From positions 222,983-286,982 of the forward strand of contig JADJAC010000004.1 of the NCBI GenBank assembly GCA_016704425.1: a DNA stretch of 64,000 nt, in the 5' to 3' direction. Both the position numbers and the translations under genes were made by a program. Below, piece after piece: positions 33,984-43,607 of this stretch (its first letter is position 1; every line of letters begins with the position of its first letter). The notes under the pieces were generated by a model that was not told the DNA's origin, ran no database searches, and saw nothing but the letters and a program-made list of their open reading frames with translations. Source of the DNA: Sphingomonadales bacterium (GTDB lineage: Bacteria; Pseudomonadota; Alphaproteobacteria; Sphingomonadales; Sphingomonadaceae).

Positions 33984-35075
33984 ATGAAATCTGCCACTCT
34001 TGCCTCTGACAGCGTCACGCCGCTTCGCGATGCCGAGGTCACGAAGTCTCGCGTTGCGGACGATATGGTCATGATCCGCGCCGCAGCCGATCTGACGCGT
34101 GATCTGAACGCGCCGAATCCGCAGATTTACTGGGCAGATTTCCTCACCTTCACGATTCTGGGCTATGCGGGCCTTATTCTGGCGTTGGCCGCCTCGCAGC
34201 CATTCGCAATTGCCGGCTGGGCAATTGTCTCCATCATGGGGCTGTATCGCGCTGGCCTGTTCATTCATGAACTGACGCATATCAAGCATTCTGCAGTGCC
34301 GGGGTTCCGCCTGGCCTGGAATGTTCTCATCGGAGTGCCGCTTCTGGTCCCGTCTTTCATGTATGAAGGGATCCACAATCTCCATCATGCCCGGACGCGT
34401 TACGGAACAGTCGAAGATCCGGAATATCTTCCGCTTGCCCTGATGAAGCCCTGGACAGTTCCTCTGTTTGTGCTTGTCGCTGTGCTTGGGCCGATTGCCC
34501 TGCTTGTCCGCTTTGCCATTCTGACCCCGCTTTCGGCCGTCATCCCGCCATTGCGGGTCCTTGTGGTCGAACGTTTTTCAGGCCTGATCATCAATCCCGT
34601 TTTCCGCCGTCGTCCCCCGGAGGGAGAGGCAAGGCGCGACTGGCTGGTGCTGGAAACGGCCTGCAGCCTGTGGGCGATCGCCTTGCTGGCATCGGTATTT
34701 GGCGGACTCATTCCGTTGCGGGGCTTCCTTCTGTTTTTGGGCGTACTGTCCGGCGTTGTGGTGCTGAACCAGATCCGCACACTTGTCGCGCACCTTTGGG
34801 AAAATGACGGTGACGTCATGAGTGTCACAGCCCAGTTTCTCGACAGCGTCAACGTGCCGCCTCCCGGCTTCCTTCCGGCACTATGGGCGCCGGTCGGGCT
34901 GCGCTATCATGCGCTTCACCATCTCCTCCCCGGCTTGCCCTATCATGCGCTTGGCGAAGCGCACCGCCGCCTGAGCGCAGCACTCGTGCCCGAATCCGCT
35001 TATCATCGCGCAAGTTATGACGGGCTTCCCGGGCTGGTCGTCCGGCTGATGAGCAATACGGCGAAAGGCGCCTGA
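33984..35075 (+). CDS. Membrane fatty acid desaturase/hydroxylase family protein
   Basis: The 363-residue integral membrane protein has the three histidine boxes of di-iron desaturases: HELTH, HNLHH and HALHH, spaced around hydrophobic helices. It may desaturate or hydroxylate an acyl chain or lipid; the substrate is not predictable. I use the ATG at 33984, after which the protein is in normal frame; an earlier start at 33903 lies in the divergent promoter region. It is convergent with lptG. Confidence 0.85.
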   Translation: MKSATLASDSVTPLRDAEVTKSRVADDMVMIRAAADLTRDLNAPNPQIYWADFLTFTILGYAGLILALAASQPFAIAGWAIVSIMGLYRAGLFIHELTHIKHSAVPGFRLAWNVLIGVPLLVPSFMYEGIHNLHHARTRYGTVEDPEYLPLALMKPWTVPLFVLVAVLGPIALLVRFAILTPLSAVIPPLRVLVVERFSGLIINPVFRRRPPEGEARRDWLVLETACSLWAIALLASVFGGLIPLRGFLLFLGVLSGVVVLNQIRTLVAHLWENDGDVMSVTAQFLDSVNVPPPGFLPALWAPVGLRYHALHHLLPGLPYHALGEAHRRLSAALVPESAYHRASYDGLPGLVVRLMSNTAKGA

Positions 35076-35077
35076 CC

Positions 35078-36172
35078 TTATTCTTCGGTCTGGATCAGCA
35101 CGGCTTCGCCAATGAGCAGGAACAGGAAGAATGGGCCCCAGGCCGCGAGCAGCGGCGGATAGGCGCCGAGATTGCCCATCGCCAGGCCGAAATTGTCTGC
35201 GACGAAATACGCAAAGCCAAGCGCCATGCCGATCACCGCCCGCACAAAAAGGCGGCCAGACCGGGCAAGTCCGAAAGCGGCCACAGCACCCAGCAGCGGC
35301 ATCAGCATCGTTGAAAGTGGCCCGGCGATCTTGTGCCAAAGGCCGGCTTGCAAGGCCGCAGTCGGCCGCCCGGCCTCGCGCAACTCGCCAATGGCGCGCC
35401 ATAGCCGCCGGAATGACATTCCATCCGCACTGACATTTGACAGCGTAAACTGCTCCGGCCTGACGCCAGCGCCTACCTGCACATTGCCCAAACTGGACCG
35501 CATCCCGCTGGCAACATCGAACCGGGTTGCCTGAATCAGGGTCCAGCCGCCGGCCTGAGGAATCGCGCGCGGCGCCCGCACAATTGCAAGCAAAGAGCCG
35601 CCGGAGCGATTATAGATTGTTACGTTGAACAGGCGCGTCGCGTTTGCTCGGCCTGTCACGCTTTCGGCATGGATCAGATGGTCTCCATCGCGCACCCAGA
35701 CGTTGTCCGCGCCATTCCTTTCGACCGGGATGGGGCCGTATTCAGCACGTTGCCAGCGGTCCAGCGTTGCAGTTGCACGCGAAACGATCCGGTCATTGAA
35801 GGCAAAGGACGCCAGAGCGACGCCGAATGCAGCGACAATCAGCGGGGCCAGCACCTGATGTGCAGAGAGGCCGGCTGCCTTCATCGAAATCACTTCGCTG
35901 TTCTGGTTGAGCGTCGCCAGCGTGATGATGGTGCCCAGAAGGATCGAAAAGGGCAGCAGGAAGGCAATGATTTCCGGCAGGCGCAACGAAAGATAAGTCC
36001 AGAGCTCGGCGCTGCCATTGCCCTTGTGCGCCAGGACATTTCCGGATTCGCCCAAGAGGTCGAGCGTCTGCAGCACGAGAGTCAGCGCAAGCAGCACAGC
36101 GAGGCTGCGCAACAGGAACATGCGCGCCATATACCAGCTGATCGTGCTCGACGGGAAAAAGGAGTTCGACAT
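35078..36172 (-). CDS. lptG: LPS export ABC transporter permease LptG
   Basis: The 364-residue YjgP/YjgQ family protein has three N-terminal helices, a periplasmic beta-jellyroll part and three C-terminal helices. The order MKAAGLSAHQVLAPL after the third helix is a family signature. With LptF and the LptB ATPase (not in the window) it extracts lipopolysaccharide from the inner membrane. It lies two bases after lptF. Confidence 0.93.
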   Translation of the reverse strand: MSNSFFPSSTISWYMARMFLLRSLAVLLALTLVLQTLDLLGESGNVLAHKGNGSAELWTYLSLRLPEIIAFLLPFSILLGTIITLATLNQNSEVISMKAAGLSAHQVLAPLIVAAFGVALASFAFNDRIVSRATATLDRWQRAEYGPIPVERNGADNVWVRDGDHLIHAESVTGRANATRLFNVTIYNRSGGSLLAIVRAPRAIPQAGGWTLIQATRFDVASGMRSSLGNVQVGAGVRPEQFTLSNVSADGMSFRRLWRAIGELREAGRPTAALQAGLWHKIAGPLSTMLMPLLGAVAAFGLARSGRLFVRAVIGMALGFAYFVADNFGLAMGNLGAYPPLLAAWGPFFLFLLIGEAVLIQTEE

Positions 36173-36174
36173 GA

Positions 36175-37377
36175 TCAGCTCCCTGCCAGACCCGGCAGGA
36201 ATCTGCCCAGCAATCGCCGGAACCCGGTGCCAAGTTTGGCGAAGGACCGTTCAAGCGCGCCGATGGGCTGCCCGCCCGGCACATAGGCAACGGTGTAGAA
36301 CATCCAACAGATCAACGCTGCAAAGGCAAGGAAGGGCAGCCAGAGGGCGTAGAAGGGATCGATCAGGCCGAGCGAGCCCATGCTTTCGGCATACTCATTG
36401 ACCTTGTGATAGGCGACCACCATCACGATCGACAGGAACACCCCAAGCGAGGATGAAGACCGCTTGGGCGGAACGGCGAGGGCCACGGCAAGCAGCGGCA
36501 GAAGCAGCATCATGGCCACTTCGACAAGCCGGAAATGGAAATTGGCGCGGGTTTCATCGCGAATCATCTTGGACACCCGCGGATCATTGCCGACCCGCGC
36601 GAGTTCGGGGATTGTGAGCTCCCGGTCTTTTCCGCCGCGATTGCGAAATGCTTCGATCTTGGGCAGGTCAATCGGCAGGTCGTGTCCGGTGAAACTCAGG
36701 ATGCGGGGAGTCTTGAAGCTTGGGGCATCGTGAACAAGCACACCGTTTGCCAGCCGCAGGATGATCGTGTCGGGATCGTCTGTGGCAAGGAAGGTTCCCT
36801 TTTCGGCGGTCACGGCAAGGGTCTTTCCGTCCTTGCCCTCGCCCATCACGAAAATTCCGGAAAGATCGCGGCCATTGTTGCTGCTCTTTTCAATCCGCAT
36901 GGTCATCCGCTTGCCGAGATGGGTGAATTCACCAACCTTGATTGATGCGCCGAGCGCGCCGGAGCGGAGTTCGAAACGCAGGCCTTCATAGGCATAGCGG
37001 GCATAGGGTTGCACGTAACCGACAATGGCCAGATTCACGAGCGCCAGTGCGATCGCATACAAATAGGGTGTGCGCAGAAGCCGACCGTAACTCTGGCCAA
37101 TCGCGCGAAAGGCATCAAGTTCGGATGAAAGCGCAATCCGCCGAAACGCCAGCAGAATCCCCAGCAAAAGCCCGATTGGAATACCAAGCGATAGATATTC
37201 CGGCAAAAGATTGGCCAGCATCCGCCAGACGACGCTCACCGGTCCGCCTTCGGACACCACGAAATCGAACAGCCGTCGCATCTTGTCGAGCACCAGCAGC
37301 AGTGCTGCAATGACCAGGCAGGCAAAGAGCGGTGCCGCGATCAAGCGAGCGATATAGCGATCGGCGGCTGAGAGCAT
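36175..37377 (-). CDS. lptF: LPS export ABC transporter permease LptF
   Basis: The 400-residue partner of LptG has the same YjgP/YjgQ plan: helices near residues 12-30, 60-80 and 100-120, the coupling segment SSELDAFRAIGQSYGRLL, a periplasmic jellyroll and three C-terminal helices. It should form the LptB2FG transporter with the next gene. Divergent from the DUF2141 gene, with about 120 bases between them. Confidence 0.93.
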   Translation of the reverse strand: MLSAADRYIARLIAAPLFACLVIAALLLVLDKMRRLFDFVVSEGGPVSVVWRMLANLLPEYLSLGIPIGLLLGILLAFRRIALSSELDAFRAIGQSYGRLLRTPYLYAIALALVNLAIVGYVQPYARYAYEGLRFELRSGALGASIKVGEFTHLGKRMTMRIEKSSNNGRDLSGIFVMGEGKDGKTLAVTAEKGTFLATDDPDTIILRLANGVLVHDAPSFKTPRILSFTGHDLPIDLPKIEAFRNRGGKDRELTIPELARVGNDPRVSKMIRDETRANFHFRLVEVAMMLLLPLLAVALAVPPKRSSSSLGVFLSIVMVVAYHKVNEYAESMGSLGLIDPFYALWLPFLAFAALICWMFYTVAYVPGGQPIGALERSFAKLGTGFRRLLGRFLPGLAGS

Positions 37378-37497
37378 TGTTTGAGTGTCTGTTTATCCAG
37401 TGACCATCATTTCGCCGCAAAGAGTCCCCATAGCGCAAATTACGCAGGGATTTTCGGCGACGTATTGCTGGATATAGCCTTGAGGAGTCTGTTGGTC

Positions 37498-38031
37498 ATG
37501 TTGAAATTTCGCAGCTGCATGGTTGGCCTTTCGCTCGTGTTTGCACAGGCAAGCGCGGCGCCGGCGGCAGCGACGATTTTGGGCCCCGATGCAGCAACGT
37601 GCGCACGCGGGGACGGTCCAGCCATCCTTGTCAATGTGGTTGGATTCAAGAATCGCGCCGGGACGGTCCGGGCTCGCACATTCGGTGGAAGTCCCGCGAC
37701 ATGGTTCGACAAGAAGCATGTCCTGAAGCGCACGCTTGCCGATGTGCCATCTGCGGGCCCGGTTGCGATCTGCATGCCGGTGCCGGGGCCAGGCACCTAT
37801 GCTGTCGATATCCGCCATGACATCGATGGCGCCGGCAAGACCGACAAGGGTGACGGGGCCGGGGCATCGGGCAATCCCCAGGTTTCGCTGTTCGATATCA
37901 TTTTCAAGCGCAAGCCGGCTGCTGACAAGGTTTCCGTTCGCGTCACTGAAGGCGTTACGACGATCACGATCGTCCTCAAATATCTGTCGGGCGGTTCGAT
38001 CAAGCCTGTCCAGATGACGTCGGGCCGCTGA
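37498..38031 (+). CDS. DUF2141 secreted protein
   Basis: The 177-residue protein has a signal peptide (cleavage near ASAAPAAA) and a DUF2141 domain with VNVVGFKNRAGTVRARTFG, GPVAICMPVPGPGTYAVDIRHDIDG and a typical DHDxN-like turn. Function unknown; these are small periplasmic beta proteins. A GAGG-type ribosome binding site precedes the ATG. The lipid-kinase gene starts one base after its stop. Confidence 0.82.
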   Translation: MLKFRSCMVGLSLVFAQASAAPAAATILGPDAATCARGDGPAILVNVVGFKNRAGTVRARTFGGSPATWFDKKHVLKRTLADVPSAGPVAICMPVPGPGTYAVDIRHDIDGAGKTDKGDGAGASGNPQVSLFDIIFKRKPAADKVSVRVTEGVTTITIVLKYLSGGSIKPVQMTSGR

Positions 38032-38032
38032 C

Positions 38033-39001
38033 ATGGTTGCTGTCGCGCTCCTGTCGAACCCCCGCTCGACCGGCAATCGCGACATGCTTCCCCGGATTCG
38101 TGCCTTTTGCGCGGGTCGCCCCGACATGTTTCACTATGAAGTGGAACATGTCAGCCAGATTGCCGAAGCGCTTGAGTCGATTGCACGGGTAAGGCCCAAG
38201 GTGCTCGTCATCAACGGCGGCGATGGAACGGTGCAGGCGACGCTGACCGAGCTATACAATGGCGGCCAGTTCGGGCGTGAACTCCCGCCGGTCGCTGTGC
38301 TGCCCAATGGCAAGACCAATCTGATCGCGCTTGATCTGGGATCGTCGGGCGATCCGCTTGTCGCGCTTGAACGCATTGCCATGCTGGCCAAAAGCGATCT
38401 TGGCCCGCATGTTGTGGAGCGCGAACTGATTGCGCTGACCGAAGGCGAAACCGCCATCAACCGCCCGGTGCTTGGCATGTTCCTTGGAGGGGCTGGCCTC
38501 GCTGACACGATCCTTTTCTGCCGCAACAAGATCTACCCGCTCGGCCTGCCGAACGGTGTGAGCCATGTTCTGGCGGGCATCCTGGTGCTGTTCTCGGCAA
38601 TCTTCGGGGTTCGCGGCAAATATTTGCCACCCGCGCCGCAGCCTGTTCGCGTGTCCCTGATCCGTGAAGGCCAATCCTCGCAGCGTTTTTCCTTCCTGAT
38701 CGTCACGACCCTCGAGAAGATGTTGCTCGGCAGCAAGTCTGGCGGCCGCGCTTCGGGCCTGAAGCTGATGGCAGTGGACCAGTCGCCGCTCGCCTTGCTG
38801 AAGGCGCTGATCGCCAGTATCCGGGGTGAGCTCGGTGACAGGCCGGTTGCTGGCGTCCATGTAGAGCAGGGCGATGTCATCCGCATCGAAAGCGAACGAT
38901 CGAGTGTCATTCTCGACGGCGAGGAATTTCACGCGCTGAAGGGCAGGCCAATCGTCCTGCGGTCGACGCCGCCGGTATCGTTCCTCCGCCTCGCAGCGTG
39001 A
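38033..39001 (+). CDS. Diacylglycerol kinase-family lipid kinase
   Basis: The 322-residue protein has the catalytic GGDGTVQATL motif near residue 62, LPNGKTNLIA and the C-terminal SSVILDGEEFH acidic segment of the DAGK/sphingosine-kinase superfamily. It should phosphorylate diacylglycerol or a related lipid to a phosphatidic acid. Its stop overlaps the GTG start of a Tam41-like gene by four bases. That coupling suggests the phosphatidic acid is passed on to CDP-diacylglycerol synthesis. Confidence 0.85.
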   Translation: MVAVALLSNPRSTGNRDMLPRIRAFCAGRPDMFHYEVEHVSQIAEALESIARVRPKVLVINGGDGTVQATLTELYNGGQFGRELPPVAVLPNGKTNLIALDLGSSGDPLVALERIAMLAKSDLGPHVVERELIALTEGETAINRPVLGMFLGGAGLADTILFCRNKIYPLGLPNGVSHVLAGILVLFSAIFGVRGKYLPPAPQPVRVSLIREGQSSQRFSFLIVTTLEKMLLGSKSGGRASGLKLMAVDQSPLALLKALIASIRGELGDRPVAGVHVEQGDVIRIESERSSVILDGEEFHALKGRPIVLRSTPPVSFLRLAA

Positions 39002-39864
39002 GCGACCTTCGCGCGCTGGTCTGTGCCGAACTGGCGGAACCGGTCAACCCCCGTGTAACGGCAATGGCCGCGGCCATCGCTGCGCAATATGGGGGCGCCG
39101 CGCGTGCCGTGCTTTTTTATGGATCCTGCCTGCGCCAGCAGGAGCTGGACGGGCTCATGCTCGATTTCTATCTCATTGTTTCCAGCTACGAAGCGGCCTG
39201 GCCGGGACGCTGGCTGGCGATGGCAAACCGCCTGATCCCGCCCAATGTCTTTCCATTTGCGCATGCCGGACTTGCCGCCAAATATGCAGTGCTGAGCGAA
39301 GAGGATTTTGCCGCGCTCAATGGCCCGGCAGCCACGACCGTCTCGGTCTGGGCGCGCTTTGCCCAGCCCAGCCGATTGGTCTGGATGGCCGACGATGCTG
39401 CGCGGGAGAGCGTCGTTTCGGCCGTGGCCGATGCTGCGCCGACCCTGTTCCGATTCGCCCGGCCGATTGCGGCGTCATGCGATCCGCTCGATATCTGGCG
39501 CGCGGGCTTTGCCCAGACCTATCGTGCCGAACTGCGCGCCGAACGCGAGGACCGTTCTGGCTCGATCGTCGATGCGGATCCGGACCGTTATCGCCGTTTC
39601 GGAGAGGCAATTCCCGAAACAGCGCTCGACCGCGCGCTGGCTCTGCGCCGCTGGCGCAAATTGCAGCGGCACGGCAAGCTCATGTCTGTCGTGCGGCTGG
39701 CCAAGGCGAGTTTCACCTTCGCTGGCGGCGTCGATTACCTCGCCTGGAAGATCAATCGCCATGCCGGGACGCAGATCGCGATCAAGCCCTGGCAGCGCCG
39801 CTGGCCGCTTCTGGGGGCAATAGTCTTGGTGCCAAGATTGCTGTTGCAGGGAGCCGTGCGCTAG
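38998..39864 (+). CDS. Tam41-like nucleotidyltransferase (candidate phosphatidate cytidylyltransferase)
   Basis: The 288-residue soluble protein has a nucleotidyltransferase-like start, VLFYGSCL near residue 38, then MLDFYLIV near 54, parallel to the YGSG...DF pattern of the mitochondrial CDP-diacylglycerol synthase Tam41. The later segments AAKYAVLS and VWARFAQPSRLVW match the order of Tam41's IKYGV and AGRxxKPV blocks. I infer that it makes CDP-diacylglycerol from phosphatidate and CTP. GTG start overlapping the lipid kinase gene. Its 3' end overlaps the uvrB end by four bases, convergently. The family call is from motif order only and could be wrong. Confidence 0.65.
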   Translation: MSDLRALVCAELAEPVNPRVTAMAAAIAAQYGGAARAVLFYGSCLRQQELDGLMLDFYLIVSSYEAAWPGRWLAMANRLIPPNVFPFAHAGLAAKYAVLSEEDFAALNGPAATTVSVWARFAQPSRLVWMADDAARESVVSAVADAAPTLFRFARPIAASCDPLDIWRAGFAQTYRAELRAEREDRSGSIVDADPDRYRRFGEAIPETALDRALALRRWRKLQRHGKLMSVVRLAKASFTFAGGVDYLAWKINRHAGTQIAIKPWQRRWPLLGAIVLVPRLLLQGAVR

Positions 39865-42041
39865 CGCCCGAACTTGCGTTGCGTTTTCCCGAAGCGTGTC
39901 TTCCTTGTCCCCGGCTTGCCTTCGTTGCTGCGGCCCATCATCGGCAGTTTTTGCTGATCCACGGGTATCCCCAGCTCGCTTTGCTCCAGCATCCGGATTT
40001 CGTCGCGCAGGCGGCCGGCTTCCTCGAACTCGAGATCGGCGGCGGCGGCGCGCATCTTCTTTTCAAGCTCCTCGATATAGGCCCTGAGATTGTGGCCGAC
40101 CATGTGAACCGGTCCATCCTCAATCTCGATGGTCACCTGATCGCGTGACGCGACGTCCTTGATGATATCACCGATCGCCCGCTTGATCGTTTCCGGCGTG
40201 ATGCCGTGCGCGGTGTTGTAGATGACCTGTTTCTCGCGGCGGCGGTCGGTTTCGGCAATGGCGCGTTCCATGCTGCCTGTCATCCGGTCGGCATAGAGAA
40301 TGACGCGGCCATCGACATTGCGCGCGGCGCGACCAATCGTCTGGATCAATGATGTTTCGGACCGCAGGAACCCTTCCTTGTCGGCATCCAATATGCACAC
40401 GAGTCCGCACTCCGGAATGTCCAGCCCTTCGCGCAACAGGTTGATGCCGACGAGGACATCATACACGCCCAATCGCAGGTCGCGGATCAGCTCGATCCGC
40501 TCGAGCGTCTCGACATCCGAATGCATGTAGCGGACGCGTAACCCGGCTTCGTGCATGAACTCGGTCAGATCCTCCGCCATCCGTTTGGTGAGGGTGGTGA
40601 CGAGCGTGCGATAGCCAGCCTCGGCCGTCTTGCGGCACTCGTTGATGCAATCCTGCACCTGATCCTCGACCGGGCGGATCGTGACGGGCGGGTCGATGAG
40701 GCCGGTAGGCCGGATGACCTGTTCGACAAAAACACCGCCGGTCTGTTCCATTTCCCAATTGCCGGGCGTTGCCGACACATAGGTCGTCTGCGGACGCATC
40801 GCCTGCCACTCGTTGAAACGCAGCGGGCGATTGTCGATGGCAGAGGGCAGGCGGAAGCCATATTCGGCGAGTGTCAACTTGCGCCTGTGGTCACCACGCG
40901 ACATGCCATTGACCTGCCCGATCGTCACATGGCTTTCATCGACGAAGAGCAGCGCATTGTCCGGCAGATATTCGAACAGGGTCGGGGGTGGCTCGCCCGG
41001 CAAACGGCCGGTCAGGAAACGGGAGTAATTCTCGATGCCTGCGCAGCTTCCGGTGGCCGCGATCATTTCAAGGTCGAAATTGGTCCGCTGCTCAAGCCGC
41101 TGTGCCTCGAGCAGTCGGCCTTCGGCAACGAGTTCCTTCAGCCGTTCCGCCAGCTCAAGCTTGATCGCTTCCATGGCCTGCTTGAGCGTCGGGCCGGGCG
41201 TCACATAGTGCGAGTTTGCATAGACGCGGACATAATCGAGCGCTGCGACCTTCTTTCCGGTCAGCGGATCGAATTCGACAATCTCCTCGATTTCGTCGCC
41301 GAAGAAGGAAATGCGCCACGCGGTGTCTTCATAGTGCGACGGGAAGAGTTCGAGATTGTCCCCGCGCACGCGGAAATTGCCGCGGGCAAAGGCCTGATCA
41401 TTCCGCTTGTACTGCAGCGCCACCAGCTTCCTGATGATCTCGCGCTGATCGACGGTCTGTCCCTTTTTCAGGTCGAAGATCATCGCCGAATAGGTTTCAA
41501 CCGAACCGATACCATAGAGGCAGGAAACAGAAGCCACGATCAGCACATCGTCGCGCTCCAGCAAGGCGCGCGTTGCCGAATGCCGCATCCGGTCGATCGC
41601 TTCGTTTACCGAGCTTTCCTTCTCGATATAGGTGTCCGACCGGGGGACATAGGCCTCGGGCTGGTAGTAATCATAATAGGAAACGAAATACTCGACTGCA
41701 TTGTCCGGAAAGAAGCTCTTGAATTCGCCATAAAGCTGCGCGGCGAGGATCTTGTTCGGGGCAAGGATCAGGGCGGGCCGCTGCACCGCTTCAATCACCT
41801 TGGCCATGGTGAAGGTCTTGCCCGAACCGGTCACGCCCAACAGGACCTGATCATGTTCATGCGCCTCGATTCCGGCGACAAGCTCGGCAATCGCGGTCGG
41901 CTGGTCGCCTGATGGCGCATAGTCGCTGACGATCCTGAACCGCTTGCCTCCGTCGGTCTTGGGTGGGCGCTCCGGACGGTGCGGGATGAAAGCCTGGCCC
42001 GTTTCCGGCTCGTCTAGCGTGGTGCGGATGGTGACGGACAT
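39861..42041 (-). CDS. uvrB: Excinuclease ABC subunit B
   Basis: The 726-residue helicase-like protein has Walker A (GVTGSGKT), the beta-hairpin block SYYDYYQPEAYVP, LFVDESHVTIGQ (motif II), GINLLREGLDIPE, QTIGRAARN and a C-terminal UVR domain (LEFEEAGRLRDEI). It loads UvrC at damage sites in nucleotide excision repair. Full length for the family. It is convergent with the Tam41-like gene and divergent from the flavoprotein gene at 42194. Confidence 0.97.
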   Translation of the reverse strand: MSVTIRTTLDEPETGQAFIPHRPERPPKTDGGKRFRIVSDYAPSGDQPTAIAELVAGIEAHEHDQVLLGVTGSGKTFTMAKVIEAVQRPALILAPNKILAAQLYGEFKSFFPDNAVEYFVSYYDYYQPEAYVPRSDTYIEKESSVNEAIDRMRHSATRALLERDDVLIVASVSCLYGIGSVETYSAMIFDLKKGQTVDQREIIRKLVALQYKRNDQAFARGNFRVRGDNLELFPSHYEDTAWRISFFGDEIEEIVEFDPLTGKKVAALDYVRVYANSHYVTPGPTLKQAMEAIKLELAERLKELVAEGRLLEAQRLEQRTNFDLEMIAATGSCAGIENYSRFLTGRLPGEPPPTLFEYLPDNALLFVDESHVTIGQVNGMSRGDHRRKLTLAEYGFRLPSAIDNRPLRFNEWQAMRPQTTYVSATPGNWEMEQTGGVFVEQVIRPTGLIDPPVTIRPVEDQVQDCINECRKTAEAGYRTLVTTLTKRMAEDLTEFMHEAGLRVRYMHSDVETLERIELIRDLRLGVYDVLVGINLLREGLDIPECGLVCILDADKEGFLRSETSLIQTIGRAARNVDGRVILYADRMTGSMERAIAETDRRREKQVIYNTAHGITPETIKRAIGDIIKDVASRDQVTIEIEDGPVHMVGHNLRAYIEELEKKMRAAAADLEFEEAGRLRDEIRMLEQSELGIPVDQQKLPMMGRSNEGKPGTRKTRFGKTQRKFGR

Positions 42042-42193
42042 ATCAGGAACATAGGCAAGCCGGGCGCAACTGGCAATGGCGCCAAATGGCGGGAGGTCCT
42101 AGTATTTGTCCCTATGTTCCGTTCCCGCGCACTCTGGCAGGTTTCGGGCGCGCGGCGATAGCGAGCCGCAGGATGCTTTGAAGGGGTGCGGCA

Positions 42194-43384
42194 ATGAATA
42201 TTGAGGTCGGTGCGGTCAGGGTGCAGTCCGGTATTCCCGCGAAGGCGGATATGATTGCGCGGGCGGAAGCACTGCTGCCCGTCCTGCGGGAACGCTCGGC
42301 CGACGCCGAAAAGAACCGGCGGCTTTCGGACGAGACTGTGGCGGATTTCCGCGCCGCCGGCTTCCCCAAGATTCTCCAGCCCAAACGGTTCGGCGGGTAT
42401 GAGCTGGGCCCCGACACCGCAGTCGAAGTGATCCGCACGATTGCGACAGCTTGCGGGTCAAGCGGGTGGGTGACCAATTTGTTCGTCATCCACAACTGGC
42501 AGGTCAGCCTTTTCCCGATGCAGGCGCAGGAGGATTATTGGGACGGCAGCGATGACCGGCTGTGTTCGACCGTGTCCTTTGCGACCAAGAGCGAAATGAC
42601 CGAAGTCGACGGCGGAGCCAGGTTGACCGGTCGCTGGAAGTTCTCGAGCGGCTGTGACTTTGCGGACTGGTTCCTGATCATGAAACCCAGCCCGACCTGC
42701 TTTGACTGGATACTCATCCCGCGCAGCGATGTGACGATCGAGGATGACTGGTTCGTTTCCGGCCTGAGCGGAACGGGAAGCAAGGACCTCATCCTCGACA
42801 ATGTCTTTGTGCCCGCGCATCGCCGCGTCTCTGGCATGGACGTTGCCATGGGAACGACGCCGGGAGCCAAAGCGCTTGGCATTCCAATGGGCCGCCTGCC
42901 CTTTGCCTGGCCCGCCGTCTGGGGAATTCCGGCAGCGCTGATCGGCATGGCTGCGGGCATGGCGGAGGTCGTGCGCAAGACGCTCATTGGCAAGAAGGGC
43001 CTGTTTACGGGCGAACTGCAGGTGGAACGGGTCGCCAACCAGATCCGGCTGACCGAGGCCCTGACGGACATTCATGCCGCCGAACTGATCATGCGCTACC
43101 GCATGGACGAACTCGGCCGCTGGGCGCAGGCCGGTGGCCCGCCAGCCCCGATCGATGCCTTCGCCTCGCACCGCGACGCTGCCTATGTCTCGCGAAAGAT
43201 GGGCGAAGTGGCCAGCAAACTTTCGCTGATGGCGGGCGCAACCTCCGTCTATCTCGGCAACCCGATCCAGCGCTTCAAGCGCGATATCGATGTTGGCGTA
43301 ACGCATGTCTCGCTGGTCTGGGAAGAAGCGGCGGAGAATTACGGACGGGCGCTGTGGGATCTGCCCCCGAAAGGCCGGGGTTAG
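42194..43384 (+). CDS. Acyl-CoA dehydrogenase-fold flavoprotein (HpaH/HsaA-like monooxygenase branch)
   Basis: The 396-residue protein has the acyl-CoA dehydrogenase fold, with an N-terminal helical domain (LSDETVADFRAAGFPKILQPKRFGG split near residues 36-60), a middle beta domain (LTGRWKFSSGC, SGLSGTGSKDLILDNVFVP) and a helical C-terminus. The SSGC and SGTGSKDL blocks are typical of two-component flavin-dependent monooxygenases such as HsaA and DszC rather than true dehydrogenases. The flavin reductase partner is not nearby, and the substrate is unknown. An AAGGGG site precedes the ATG. Confidence 0.8.
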   Translation: MNIEVGAVRVQSGIPAKADMIARAEALLPVLRERSADAEKNRRLSDETVADFRAAGFPKILQPKRFGGYELGPDTAVEVIRTIATACGSSGWVTNLFVIHNWQVSLFPMQAQEDYWDGSDDRLCSTVSFATKSEMTEVDGGARLTGRWKFSSGCDFADWFLIMKPSPTCFDWILIPRSDVTIEDDWFVSGLSGTGSKDLILDNVFVPAHRRVSGMDVAMGTTPGAKALGIPMGRLPFAWPAVWGIPAALIGMAAGMAEVVRKTLIGKKGLFTGELQVERVANQIRLTEALTDIHAAELIMRYRMDELGRWAQAGGPPAPIDAFASHRDAAYVSRKMGEVASKLSLMAGATSVYLGNPIQRFKRDIDVGVTHVSLVWEEAAENYGRALWDLPPKGRG

Positions 43385-43607
43385 CCGCTACCCGCGGAAC
43401 GCCGGGTTCGTCACGGCGTTTCTGGTTCTGTCTGGAAGTCCGGCCAAAAGTCCGGGCCTGCCCGATTATTGAGGCGGTCCGCATCGGTTCGTCGCACGAT
43501 GCGCTCCCGTTATCGGGACACTATTGGGCTTGCCGATGGCGTTCATGTGCCAGAAAGGTTAACATGAACAGGCCAGGCGGGAAGTTTCAGCTTGAAGGGA
43601 TAACTCA

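Noticed and set aside
40551..41912. Long plus-strand open frame of about 450 codons opposite uvrB
   Set aside because: It lies entirely antisense to a clear uvrB and shows no domain; such frames are common in high-GC coding DNA.
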